This document shows, in pieces, positions 1 through 5,139 of a stretch of 5,139 nt of DNA. Under the pieces are notes generated by a model. It did no database searches and was not told the DNA's origin. It saw nothing but the letters and a program-made list of their open reading frames with translations. Within the stretch, counting starts at the first letter, position 1. Each line of letters opens with the position of its first letter. The stretch is taken from NCBI GenBank assembly GCA_949427775.1, contig CASQEL010000173.1, positions 1 through 5,139 on the forward strand, read 5' to 3'. The position numbers and the translations under genes are program-made. The DNA comes from an uncultured Desulfovibrionaceae bacterium (GTDB lineage Bacteria > Desulfobacterota > Desulfovibrionia > Desulfovibrionales > Desulfovibrionaceae).

Positions 1-1203
1 GCGGCCGTTGCTCTGGCCGACATGTGGGGCGTGAAATGCACTGTGGTGGAAATGATGCCCCAGATTCTGCCCGGCGCGCTGTCGGCTTCGCTGTCCGCCA
101 TGGCCCGCCACGATTGCGAATCGCACAACGTCGCCGTACTAACGGGCGAGAAAGTTCTCCGCCTGGAAGGCGAAAACGGCCGCGTGGCCCGCGTGGTCAC
201 GGACAAACGCACGCTGGACGCCCAGGTAGTCGTTTTTGCCGCCGGCTTTGTGCCCAACGGCGCTCTGGCCCGTGAAGCCGGACTGGAAGTGACCGCCTTC
301 GGCGGCATCGTGGTCAACGAGCACATGCAGACCACGGACCCGGACATTTATGCCGGAGGAGACTGTGTAGCCATCCGCAATCTGATCACCGGCAAGCTCG
401 GCTATCTGCCGCTCGGCTCCATGGCCAACCGCCAGGGCCGGGTCATCGGCACCAACCTGGCCGGGGGCCACGCCCGTTTTCCGGGCTATGTGGGAACTTG
501 GGCCGTCAAGCTCTTCGGTCTGTCTTTCTGCGGCACGGGCCTGACCGTGGAGCGCGCCCGGGCCGAGGGCTTCGACGCTGAAGGCGTATGCATCGAGCAA
601 ATGGATCGCGCCCATTTCTACCCCGAGCACAACATGATGACTCTGGAACTGGTAGTGGAGCGCGGCACGCGCCGCGTCCTGGGCGCGCAGGGCGCCTGCC
701 CGGCGGGCGACGCGCTCAAGGCCCGCATCGACGCCATCGCCGGGGTGCTGCAATACGCCCAACCTACCGCGGACGACATCTCCAACCTGGAAGTGTCGTA
801 CTCCCCGCCCTTCTCCTCGGCCATGGACGTGGTCAACGCGGTGGGCAACGTGGCGGACAACGTGCTGGCCGGGCGTTTCATCCCTGTGACCGGACAGGAT
901 TTCATGGACAAATGGCGTCACCGCGACGAAAACCATATCTTCTTCGTTGACGCCCGCCCCGCCGCCGCGGGCAAGGCCGTACAGGCCAAATTCCCGGACT
1001 GGCACGCCATTCCGCTGGAGGAAATCCGGGCCCGGATGAACGAAATTCCCCGTGATCGCCCTGTGGCCATCGTCTGCAATACCGGGCTGCGCTCCTACGA
1101 CAGCCAGTTGCTGATGACCCAGCACGGCATCACCAACACCGTCAACGCCATGGGCGGCATGCAGAGCATAAGCAAAATGGGCCTGAAGCCCGACGACAAA
1201 TAG
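1..1203 (+). CDS. FAD-dependent pyridine nucleotide-disulfide oxidoreductase with C-terminal rhodanese domain (5' partial)
   Basis: The reading frame is open from base 1 and no start is visible, so the N-terminal FAD domain and the expected redox-active cysteine lie upstream; the ATG at 22 sits inside the second Rossmann fold and is not the start. Residue numbers count visible codons. Residues 1-17 are the end of the NAD(P)H fold, closing in VVE (Glu17), an acidic residue that usually favours NADH. GFVPN is at 82-86, and the FAD-binding segment TTDPDIYAGGD ends at Asp121. A dimerisation domain runs from about 157 to 285 and includes YSPPF (267-271), close to the YAPPY motif of CoA-disulfide reductases. 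A rhodanese domain follows (about 292-395), with FVDARP at 315-320 and active loop CNTGLRS beginning at Cys359, so it should be catalytically competent. The family reduces CoA disulfide, CoA persulfide or polysulfide with NAD(P)H in the cytoplasm; the exact substrate cannot be read here. The gene ends 300 bases before hdrC and has its own terminator. Confidence 0.9.
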   Translation, partial: AAVALADMWGVKCTVVEMMPQILPGALSASLSAMARHDCESHNVAVLTGEKVLRLEGENGRVARVVTDKRTLDAQVVVFAAGFVPNGALAREAGLEVTAFGGIVVNEHMQTTDPDIYAGGDCVAIRNLITGKLGYLPLGSMANRQGRVIGTNLAGGHARFPGYVGTWAVKLFGLSFCGTGLTVERARAEGFDAEGVCIEQMDRAHFYPEHNMMTLELVVERGTRRVLGAQGACPAGDALKARIDAIAGVLQYAQPTADDISNLEVSYSPPFSSAMDVVNAVGNVADNVLAGRFIPVTGQDFMDKWRHRDENHIFFVDARPAAAGKAVQAKFPDWHAIPLEEIRARMNEIPRDRPVAIVCNTGLRSYDSQLLMTQHGITNTVNAMGGMQSISKMGLKPDDK

Positions 1204-1230
1204 ACGACGGCAGACGCTACATTACGAACC

Positions 1231-1276
1231 GGCGGGGGGAACGGAGCCAGTGCTTCCGCTCCCCCCGCTTCATTTT
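1231..1276 (+). terminator. Rho-independent terminator of the reductase gene
   Basis: It begins 28 bases after the TAG stop at 1201-1203. Arm 1232-1245 (GCGGGGGGAACGGA) pairs with arm 1255-1268 (TCCGCTCCCCCCGC) over 14 positions with one A-C mismatch, leaving a 9-base loop. A G-U pair at 1231/1269 can extend it. The stem is very GC-rich and is followed by TTCATTTT (1269-1276), a T-rich tract with one interruption. This should separate the reductase transcript from the hdr operon. It has not been folded by computer. Confidence 0.85.
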
Positions 1277-1303
1277 CCCCACCCGCTCCCGACGTGGGGA
1301 AAA
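1273..1303. repeat. 10-bp perfect inverted repeat overlapping the terminator T-tract
   Basis: TTTTCCCCAC (1273-1282) is the exact reverse complement of GTGGGGAAAA (1294-1303), with 11 bases between. Its left arm contains the T-tract of the preceding terminator. No T-tract follows it on the + strand, so it is not a convincing second + strand terminator. It may be a protein-binding dyad, a 3'-end stabilising hairpin in read-through RNA, or chance. Function unknown. Confidence 0.55.
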
Positions 1304-1382
1304 GCATTGAAGAAACTTCGGACCCGCCTGCCTCCTCCACCTGCAGGGAAATGCAAAATTGTGACTGGACGCAGCGGCCGAT

Positions 1383-1411
1383 TTGGGCTATCTTTAAAAG
1401 AAATATATAAT
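1383..1411 (+). promoter_or_regulatory. Predicted sigma70-type promoter of the hdrCBA-mvhD operon
   Basis: A perfect -10 box TATAAT lies at 1406-1411, with TTGGGC at 1383-1388 as a weak -35 box (three of six matches to TTGACA) at the ideal 17-base spacing. The surrounding stretch (about 1395-1413) is A/T-rich, unlike the GC-rich DNA around it. Transcription should begin near 1417-1419, giving a leader of about 86 bases before hdrC. The weak -35 suggests an activator or modest basal activity, which is inference. Confidence 0.7.
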
Positions 1412-1414
1412 TTC

Positions 1415-1429
1415 GTGTCGTTGCGGCAC
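1415..1429. repeat. Short dyad over the predicted transcription start
   Basis: GTGTCG (1415-1420) and CGGCAC (1424-1429) can pair over six positions (one G-U wobble in RNA, one mismatch in DNA) around a 3-base centre TTG. It spans the expected start site, where an operator would block initiation. It is short enough to be chance. Confidence 0.3.
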
Positions 1430-1444
1430 ATTCCTGTTGGAGAA

Positions 1445-1477
1445 GAACATTTTGCGATCGATGCGCGCAAAACGTTC
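1445..1477. promoter_or_regulatory. Leader inverted repeat upstream of hdrC
   Basis: GAACATTTTGCG (1445-1456) pairs with CGCAAAACGTTC (1466-1477) at 11 of 12 positions, with a single A-C mismatch and a 9-base spacer. It lies in the untranslated leader, between the predicted promoter and the hdrC ATG at 1504. No T-tract follows, so it is not an intrinsic terminator. It could be an operator for a dimeric regulator or a 5' hairpin affecting mRNA stability or ribosome access. I do not recognise it as the site of a named regulator. Confidence 0.55.
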
Positions 1478-1503
1478 CCAAGACTCTAACCCAGCGAGTT
1501 ACC

Positions 1504-2085
1504 ATGGACGTCATCAACCTCGTACAGGCGCGCGACCCGTCCTTTATCCAGGATGTGGAGTCGGAAAGCGGGCAACATGTTGCATCCTGTTACCAGTGTG
1601 GCAACTGCACAGCGGGATGTCCGGCCGGGTTTGCCTACGACATGCAGGCCCATCAAATCATGCGCGGGGTCCAGTTGGGCCTCAAGGATCAGGTTCTGGG
1701 GGCGAAATCCCTCTGGATGTGCCTTTCCTGTTCCACCTGCTCCCAGCGCTGCCCCAACAACATCGACGTCGCCGCCGTTATGGAAACCCTGCGGCACATG
1801 GCCCGGCGTGAAGGCCGTGTGGCCGTGCCGCGCGTCAACAAGTTCTGGCTCTCGTTTCTGGACACGGTTCGCTACTGCGGGCGCACCTATGAACTGGGCG
1901 TCATGGCTCTCTACATGCTGCGCTCCCTGCGGGTGTTCACCGACGTGGACCTTGCGCCGCAGGCGCTGGCCAAACGCAAGTTGGATCTCATTCCCCACGG
2001 CGCGCCCGACGGCGGCGCGGAAGCCGTGGGCAGGATCGTGGAGCGTTACAAAAAACGCTGTGAGCGCGAGGGGGTACGCCCATGA
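1504..2085 (+). CDS. hdrC: Heterodisulfide reductase-like subunit C (HdrC), iron-sulfur electron relay
   Basis: This 193-residue protein has the usual HdrC length. It has two ferredoxin-type motifs: Cys29-x2-Cys32-x2-Cys35-x3-Cys39-Pro and Cys73-x2-Cys76-x2-Cys79-x3-Cys83-Pro, predicting two [4Fe-4S] clusters. A helical C-terminal part of about 100 residues follows; no signal peptide or clear membrane helix is seen, so it is a cytoplasmic subunit rather than a membrane-linked HdrE/DsrM-type partner. In the family HdrC carries electrons from HdrA to the catalytic HdrB. ATG 1504 was chosen because the protein then begins at the normal place before the first cluster and no ATG lies upstream in frame. 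Its Shine-Dalgarno is poor (only GAG at 1496-1498), unlike the next three genes. It is the first gene of the operon, and its TGA overlaps the hdrB start by four bases. Confidence 0.95.
   Translation: MDVINLVQARDPSFIQDVESESGQHVASCYQCGNCTAGCPAGFAYDMQAHQIMRGVQLGLKDQVLGAKSLWMCLSCSTCSQRCPNNIDVAAVMETLRHMARREGRVAVPRVNKFWLSFLDTVRYCGRTYELGVMALYMLRSLRVFTDVDLAPQALAKRKLDLIPHGAPDGGAEAVGRIVERYKKRCEREGVRP
2042..2059 (+). repeat. Small hairpin at the 3' end of hdrC
   Basis: AGCGTT (2042-2047) and AACGCT (2054-2059) form a perfect 6-bp stem with a 6-base A-rich loop. It sits nine bases before the hdrB Shine-Dalgarno sequence. It may be a by-product of the codons encoding the Arg/Lys-rich tail of HdrC, or may influence hdrB initiation. 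Weak evidence. Confidence 0.3.
2068..2074 (+). promoter_or_regulatory. Ribosome binding site of hdrB
   Basis: GAGGGGG ends seven bases before ATG 2082 and lies within the last codons of hdrC. Together with the ATGA stop/start overlap it supports this hdrB start and coupling to hdrC translation. Confidence 0.7.
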
Positions 2086-2990
2086 AGTTCGCCTATTATC
2101 CCGGTTGTTCGTCCACAGGCACTTCGGCGGATTACGAAAAATCCACCCGAGCCGTATGCAGAGCGCTGGGCGTGCAACTGGAAGACATTCCCGGCTGGAA
2201 CTGCTGCGGTTCCACCCCGGCCCATGCTGTCGACACCGAACTCTCCGCCGCCCTCTGCGCCCGCAATCTCGATATCGCCGCCCGCCTCGGGGCCGAAAAA
2301 CTCCTGACGCCCTGTCCCTCCTGCCTGTCCAATCTCCGCCACGCGGCGCACCGCATGGAAGACCCCGCCTTCCGCTCCCGCGTCAACGAATTGCTGGACG
2401 AGCCCTGCGCGGAAACGTTTCCGCAGACCTACTCGGTCATGCAGGCGCTGGGGGATGTTTTCGACACGGATCTCATCGCCCAACGGGCGGGCCAGAAACT
2501 CAAGGGACTGAAACTGGCTCCGTATTACGGTTGCCTCATGAGCCGCCCGGCGGAGATCATGCGGTTCGGCGATCCGGAAAATCCCACCCTGATGGAAAAT
2601 CTCCTGGCCGCCTGCGGGGCGGAGGTGCTGGATTTTCCCTTGAAAACGGACTGTTGCGGCGCCTCGCACGGCATTCCCGAACGTTCCGTCACGGCCCGTC
2701 TGTCCGGTCGCATTCTGCAGATGGCCCAGACCATGAACGCCGACGCTCTGGTGGTGGCCTGCCCCCTGTGCCAGATGAATCTTGATCTGCGCCAGCGGCA
2801 GGCGGCCAAAGCGGCGGGAACGGAATTCAACATCCCGGTCCTGTATTTCACGCAGGTCATGGGACTGGCTTTCGGGCTCTCTCCCAGGGAGCTCGGTTTT
2901 GAAAAGCTCTGCGTGAGCCCGCAGCCTCTGCTGGACAAACTGGCGGCGGCCCGCCGGACGGACGCTTCCGACAGGAAGGTGAACTCATGA
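2082..2990 (+). CDS. hdrB: Heterodisulfide reductase-like subunit B (HdrB), catalytic disulfide-cleaving subunit
   Basis: This 302-residue protein is close to the usual HdrB length of about 300. It carries two complete CCG domains. The first is Cys9-x31-Cys41-Cys42-x35-Cys78-x2-Cys81, and the second is Cys151-x39-Cys191-Cys192-x34-Cys227-x2-Cys230. In the structurally known methanogen HdrB, such motifs bind two noncubane [4Fe-4S] clusters that split the CoM-S-S-CoB disulfide. All ten ligand cysteines are present, so the protein should be active on a disulfide or persulfide-type substrate. Sulfate reducers are not known to use CoM/CoB; DsrC or another thiol is a likelier partner, which is inference. 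No signal peptide or membrane helix is seen. ATG 2082 overlaps the hdrC stop and has a Shine-Dalgarno sequence; the TGA overlaps the hdrA ATG by four bases. Alternative CCG proteins (lactate or glycerol-3-phosphate oxidase subunits) are less likely given HdrC and HdrA beside it. Confidence 0.95.
   Translation: MKFAYYPGCSSTGTSADYEKSTRAVCRALGVQLEDIPGWNCCGSTPAHAVDTELSAALCARNLDIAARLGAEKLLTPCPSCLSNLRHAAHRMEDPAFRSRVNELLDEPCAETFPQTYSVMQALGDVFDTDLIAQRAGQKLKGLKLAPYYGCLMSRPAEIMRFGDPENPTLMENLLAACGAEVLDFPLKTDCCGASHGIPERSVTARLSGRILQMAQTMNADALVVACPLCQMNLDLRQRQAAKAAGTEFNIPVLYFTQVMGLAFGLSPRELGFEKLCVSPQPLLDKLAAARRTDASDRKVNS
2973..2981 (+). promoter_or_regulatory. Ribosome binding site of hdrA
   Basis: AGGAAGGTG ends five bases before ATG 2987, inside the last codons of hdrB. 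It fixes the hdrA start, which also gives the conserved HdrA N-terminus [11 protein letters not shown]. Confidence 0.75.
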
Positions 2991-4948
2991 GGATCGGCGT
3001 TTTCATCTGCCATTGCGGCACCAATATCGGCGGCACCGTGGATTGCGCGACCGTGGCCCGGCGGGCTCTGGAGTTTCCGGATGTGGTTCTCGCCGAGGAT
3101 CTCATGTATACCTGCGCCGAACCCGGACAGGCGGCCATCGAAGCGGCCATCAAGGAACACCGGCTTGACGGCGTGGTGGTGGCCTCCTGCACGCCGCGCA
3201 TGCACGAGCCCACCTTCCGCCGCACGGTGGAACGCGCGGGCCTGAACCGCTACATGTTTGAAATGGCCAATATCCGCGAGCATGTCTCCTGGATCGGCAA
3301 GGACAAGGAAGCCAATACCAACAAAGCCACCGAGCTGGTGGAAATGGCCGTGGCCAAGCTGCGCCGCAACATGCCGCTGCAGGCCAAGGCCTTCGACGTG
3401 AACAAGCGCGTGCTGGTCATCGGCGGCGGGGTGGCGGGCCTCCAGGCCGCGCTGGACTGCGCCGACGGCGGGATCCCCGTAGTCATGGTGGAGCGCGAGG
3501 CGACCATCGGCGGCAAGATGGCCAAACTGGACAAAACCTTCCCCACCGTGGACTGCTCGGCCTGCATTCTGGGGCCGAAAATGGTGGATGTGGCCCAGCA
3601 TCCCAACATCACGTTGCACGCCTACTCGGAAGTGGAGGACATTTCCGGCTATGTGGGCAACTTCACGGTGAAAATCCGCAAGCGCAGCACCTATGTGGAC
3701 TGGAGCAAGTGCACGGGCTGCGGCGCCTGCACCGAAAAATGTCCCAGTAAAAAAGCGCCGGACCGGTTCAACGAACTGACCGGCCCCACCACGGCCATCA
3801 ACATCGCCTTTCCCCAGGCCATCCCCAAGAAAGCCGTGATCGACCCCGCCCACTGTCGTCAGATGCTCAAGGGCAAATGCGGCGTGTGCGCCAAGATTTG
3901 TCCCACCGGAGCCATCAACTACGAAATGCGGGACGAGATCGTCACCGAGGAAGTGGGCGCCATTGTGGCCGCCACAGGCTATGATCTCATGGACTGGACG
4001 GTGTACCGGGAATACGGCGGCGGCAAATATCCCGACGTGATCACCTCCCTCCAGTACGAACGTCTGTTGTCGGCCTCCGGTCCCACCGGCGGGCACATCA
4101 AACGCCCCTCGGACGGACGGGAACCCAAAAAGGTCGTCTTTATCCAGTGTGTGGGTTCGCGCGACAAATCCGTCGGGCGGCCCTACTGCTCCGGGTTCTG
4201 CTGCATGTACACGGCCAAGCAGGCCGTGCTGACCAAGGACCATATTCCGGATTCGCAGTCCTTCGTGTTCTACATGGACATCCGCGCGCCGGGAAAAATG
4301 TACGACGAATTCACGCGCCGGGCCGTCGAGGAGTACGGCACCGAATACATCCGGGGACGCGTTTCAACCATCTATCCCGACGGCATGGGACAGTACGTGG
4401 TGCGCGGAACCGATACGCTGCTGGGGCAGCAGGTGGAGATCAAGGCCGATCTGATCGTGCTGGCCGTGGGCATCGAAGCCGCCAAGGGCGCTTCGCAACT
4501 GGCCGAAAAGCTGCGCATCTCCTACGACGGCTATGGATTCTTCATGGAAAGTCATGTCAAGCTTCGGCCTGTGGAAACCAACACGGCCGGGGTGTATCTG
4601 GCCGGGGTCTGCCAGGGGGCCAAGGACATTCCCGCCTCCGTGGCCCAAGGGTCGGCCGCGGCGGCCAAAGTGCTCGGGCTGTTCGCCAAGGACAAACTGG
4701 AAAGCGACCCGCAGATCGCCCAAGTGGACATTCGCCGCTGCGTGGCCTGTGGCAAGTGCATCCGTACCTGCCCGTTCGGGGCCATCCAGGAAGTGACCGT
4801 ACGCGGCGAGGCCAAGGCCCAGGTCATTGAAACCGTCTGCCAGGGCTGCGGCGTCTGCACGTCCACCTGCCCGCAGGGGGCCATACAGCTCTCCCATTTC
4901 ACCGACAACCAGATCCTTGCGGAGGTGAACGCGCTATGCCAGTGCTGA
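2987..4948 (+). CDS. hdrA: Heterodisulfide reductase-like subunit A (HdrA), FAD-containing electron-bifurcating subunit
   Basis: This 653-residue protein has full HdrA length. In order: an N-terminal domain with Cys8-His-Cys10-Gly; a thioredoxin-reductase-like FAD domain with GGGVAG at 146-151; the HdrA motif [15 protein letters not shown] with Cys190 and Cys193; an inserted ferredoxin region with Cys242/245/248/252 and Cys290-x7-Cys298-x2-Cys301-x3-Cys305; the second part of the FAD domain with Cys388-x12-Cys401-x3-Cys405-Cys406; and two C-terminal ferredoxin motifs, Cys585/588/591/595 and Cys618/621/624/628. The spacing of the Cys388-406 set matches, from memory, the cluster ligands next to FAD in methanogen HdrA. 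The protein is cytoplasmic and is the branch point: its FAD couples electrons from MvhD to ferredoxin and to the HdrCB disulfide site. QmoA/QmoB relatives are excluded by the separate hdrB, hdrC and mvhD genes. The 3' end overlaps mvhD by 13 bases. Confidence 0.97.
   Translation: MRIGVFICHCGTNIGGTVDCATVARRALEFPDVVLAEDLMYTCAEPGQAAIEAAIKEHRLDGVVVASCTPRMHEPTFRRTVERAGLNRYMFEMANIREHVSWIGKDKEANTNKATELVEMAVAKLRRNMPLQAKAFDVNKRVLVIGGGVAGLQAALDCADGGIPVVMVEREATIGGKMAKLDKTFPTVDCSACILGPKMVDVAQHPNITLHAYSEVEDISGYVGNFTVKIRKRSTYVDWSKCTGCGACTEKCPSKKAPDRFNELTGPTTAINIAFPQAIPKKAVIDPAHCRQMLKGKCGVCAKICPTGAINYEMRDEIVTEEVGAIVAATGYDLMDWTVYREYGGGKYPDVITSLQYERLLSASGPTGGHIKRPSDGREPKKVVFIQCVGSRDKSVGRPYCSGFCCMYTAKQAVLTKDHIPDSQSFVFYMDIRAPGKMYDEFTRRAVEEYGTEYIRGRVSTIYPDGMGQYVVRGTDTLLGQQVEIKADLIVLAVGIEAAKGASQLAEKLRISYDGYGFFMESHVKLRPVETNTAGVYLAGVCQGAKDIPASVAQGSAAAAKVLGLFAKDKLESDPQIAQVDIRRCVACGKCIRTCPFGAIQEVTVRGEAKAQVIETVCQGCGVCTSTCPQGAIQLSHFTDNQILAEVNALCQC
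4921..4927 (+). promoter_or_regulatory. Ribosome binding site of mvhD
   Basis: GGAGGTG is an ideal complement to the 16S rRNA 3' end. It lies in the final codons of hdrA, eight bases before ATG 4936 (ten from the GGAGG core). It decides the mvhD start within hdrA. Confidence 0.8.
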
Positions 4949-5139
4949 AAGGCAAAGAACTCAGGATAGTCGGTTTTCTCTGCAACTGGTGTTCCTACGG
5001 CGGAGCCGATACCGCCGGGGTGGCCCGCGCCGGACAGCCCACTGACCTGCGGATCATCCGCGTGCCCTGTTCGGGCCGCGTGGACCCGCTGTTCGTCCTG
5101 CGGGCGCTGCTCAACGGCGCCGACGGCGTGCTGGTGTCC
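4936..5139 (+). CDS. mvhD: MvhD/FlxD-type [2Fe-2S] hydrogenase iron-sulfur subunit (3' partial)
   Basis: The first 68 codons are present and the frame is open to the window edge; the family is usually about 130-150 residues, so roughly half is missing. The visible part begins [20 protein letters not shown] and has Cys16-x2-Cys19 ([11 protein letters not shown]) followed by Cys45 in VPCSGR, the N-terminal signature of MvhD proteins; the remaining cysteines expected in the family would lie outside the window. MvhD binds a [2Fe-2S] cluster and passes electrons to HdrA from a partner such as MvhAG hydrogenase, formate dehydrogenase or the NADH-oxidising Flx proteins. The gene overlaps hdrA by 13 bases in another frame and has a perfect Shine-Dalgarno, so tight coupling is expected. 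In Desulfovibrio the equivalent is called flxD; which name fits depends on the genes to the right. Confidence 0.92.
   Translation, partial: MPVLKGKELRIVGFLCNWCSYGGADTAGVARAGQPTDLRIIRVPCSGRVDPLFVLRALLNGADGVLVS

Noticed and set aside
139..1125. 328-codon open frame on the minus strand
   Set aside because: It is antisense to the reductase/rhodanese gene, whose frame carries FAD, dimerisation and rhodanese motifs. The antisense translation has no recognisable domain.
1359..1364. TTGTGA, resembling a half-site of Crp/Fnr-family or Rex-type regulators
   Set aside because: No matching inverted half-site follows at the spacing these regulators need, and six bases alone occur often by chance.
1425..1440. 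Possible sigma54 (-24/-12) promoter at GGCAC...TTGG
   Set aside because: The TTG element is two bases out of register and the essential -12 GC is GG, so the spacing and key bases do not fit. The TATAAT promoter explains the region better.
1250..1489. 79-codon + strand open frame in the intergenic gap, plus overlapping short frames on both strands
   Set aside because: It begins inside the terminator loop, runs through the promoter and leader repeat, has proline-rich low-complexity sequence at its start, and shows no family resemblance.
1437..1811. Open frame beginning with TTG in the hdrC leader and running into hdrC out of frame
   Set aside because: It overlaps hdrC, whose frame has both cluster motifs; the alternative frame only reflects the low stop frequency in GC-rich DNA. 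A leader peptide is possible in principle but nothing supports it.
2083..2990. In-frame TGA codons at 2083-2085 and 2988-2990 as possible selenocysteine sites, since some Hdr proteins contain selenocysteine
   Set aside because: Each TGA is the natural end of a full-length protein and is part of an ATGA stop/start overlap with the next gene; the cluster positions are encoded by ordinary Cys codons.
2525..4243. 572-codon open frame on the minus strand
   Set aside because: It is antisense to the 3' part of hdrB and most of hdrA, both of which have full family motifs. Its His/Gly/Ala-rich translation shows no recognisable domain, as is usual for the complementary frame of GC-rich genes.
2987..4948. 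Possibility that hdrA is a QmoA or QmoB gene of the sulfate-reduction complex
   Set aside because: It has all HdrA cluster motifs including the two C-terminal ferredoxin motifs, and is followed by a separate mvhD and preceded by soluble hdrC and a two-CCG hdrB, which is not the qmoABC arrangement.

Overview
The window looks like a stretch of chromosome from a strict anaerobe of the sulfate/sulfite-reducing type, most likely a Desulfovibrionaceae relative. The grounds are the GC-rich coding sequence, the gene order hdrC-hdrB-hdrA-mvhD, which resembles the hdrCBA-flxDCBA order I recall from Desulfovibrio, and protein sequences close to that lineage's Hdr proteins. The lineage is an inference from family knowledge; no database search was possible. 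All recognised genes are on the + strand.

Layout. Bases 1-1203 are the 3' part of a gene for an FAD/NAD(P)H-dependent pyridine-nucleotide disulfide reductase with a C-terminal rhodanese domain (CoA-disulfide or polysulfide reductase type). Its start lies to the left of the window. Bases 1204-1503 are a 300-base intergenic gap. It holds a strong intrinsic terminator (1231-1276), a second 10-bp inverted repeat that shares the terminator's T-tract (1273-1303), an unremarkable stretch (about 1304-1382), a sigma70-type promoter with a perfect TATAAT box (1383-1411), a small dyad on the predicted start site (1415-1429), and a 12-bp-arm inverted repeat in the untranslated leader (1445-1477). I see no small gene or RNA gene in the gap.

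From 1504 to the end runs a tight operon: hdrC (1504-2085), hdrB (2082-2990), hdrA (2987-4948) and the start of mvhD (4936-5139, cut by the window edge). The genes overlap by 4, 4 and 13 bases, and the three downstream genes have good Shine-Dalgarno sequences inside the preceding gene, so they are probably translationally coupled.

How they work together. HdrA carries FAD and several [4Fe-4S] clusters and is the flavin that splits or merges electron pairs. MvhD, a [2Fe-2S] protein, brings electrons to HdrA from a partner enzyme encoded outside this window (a hydrogenase, formate dehydrogenase or NADH-oxidising Flx module). HdrC relays electrons to HdrB, whose two complete CCG motifs predict two noncubane [4Fe-4S] clusters that cleave a disulfide. 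Sulfate reducers are not known to use the methanogen disulfide CoM-S-S-CoB, so the substrate here is open; DsrC disulfide or trisulfide has been proposed for relatives. The upstream rhodanese-fused reductase is also a thiol/disulfide or sulfane-sulfur enzyme, but terminator and promoter separate it from the hdr operon. No mobile element, CRISPR array, tRNA or rRNA was seen. The genes are of known families; the less explained part is the regulatory architecture of the gap.
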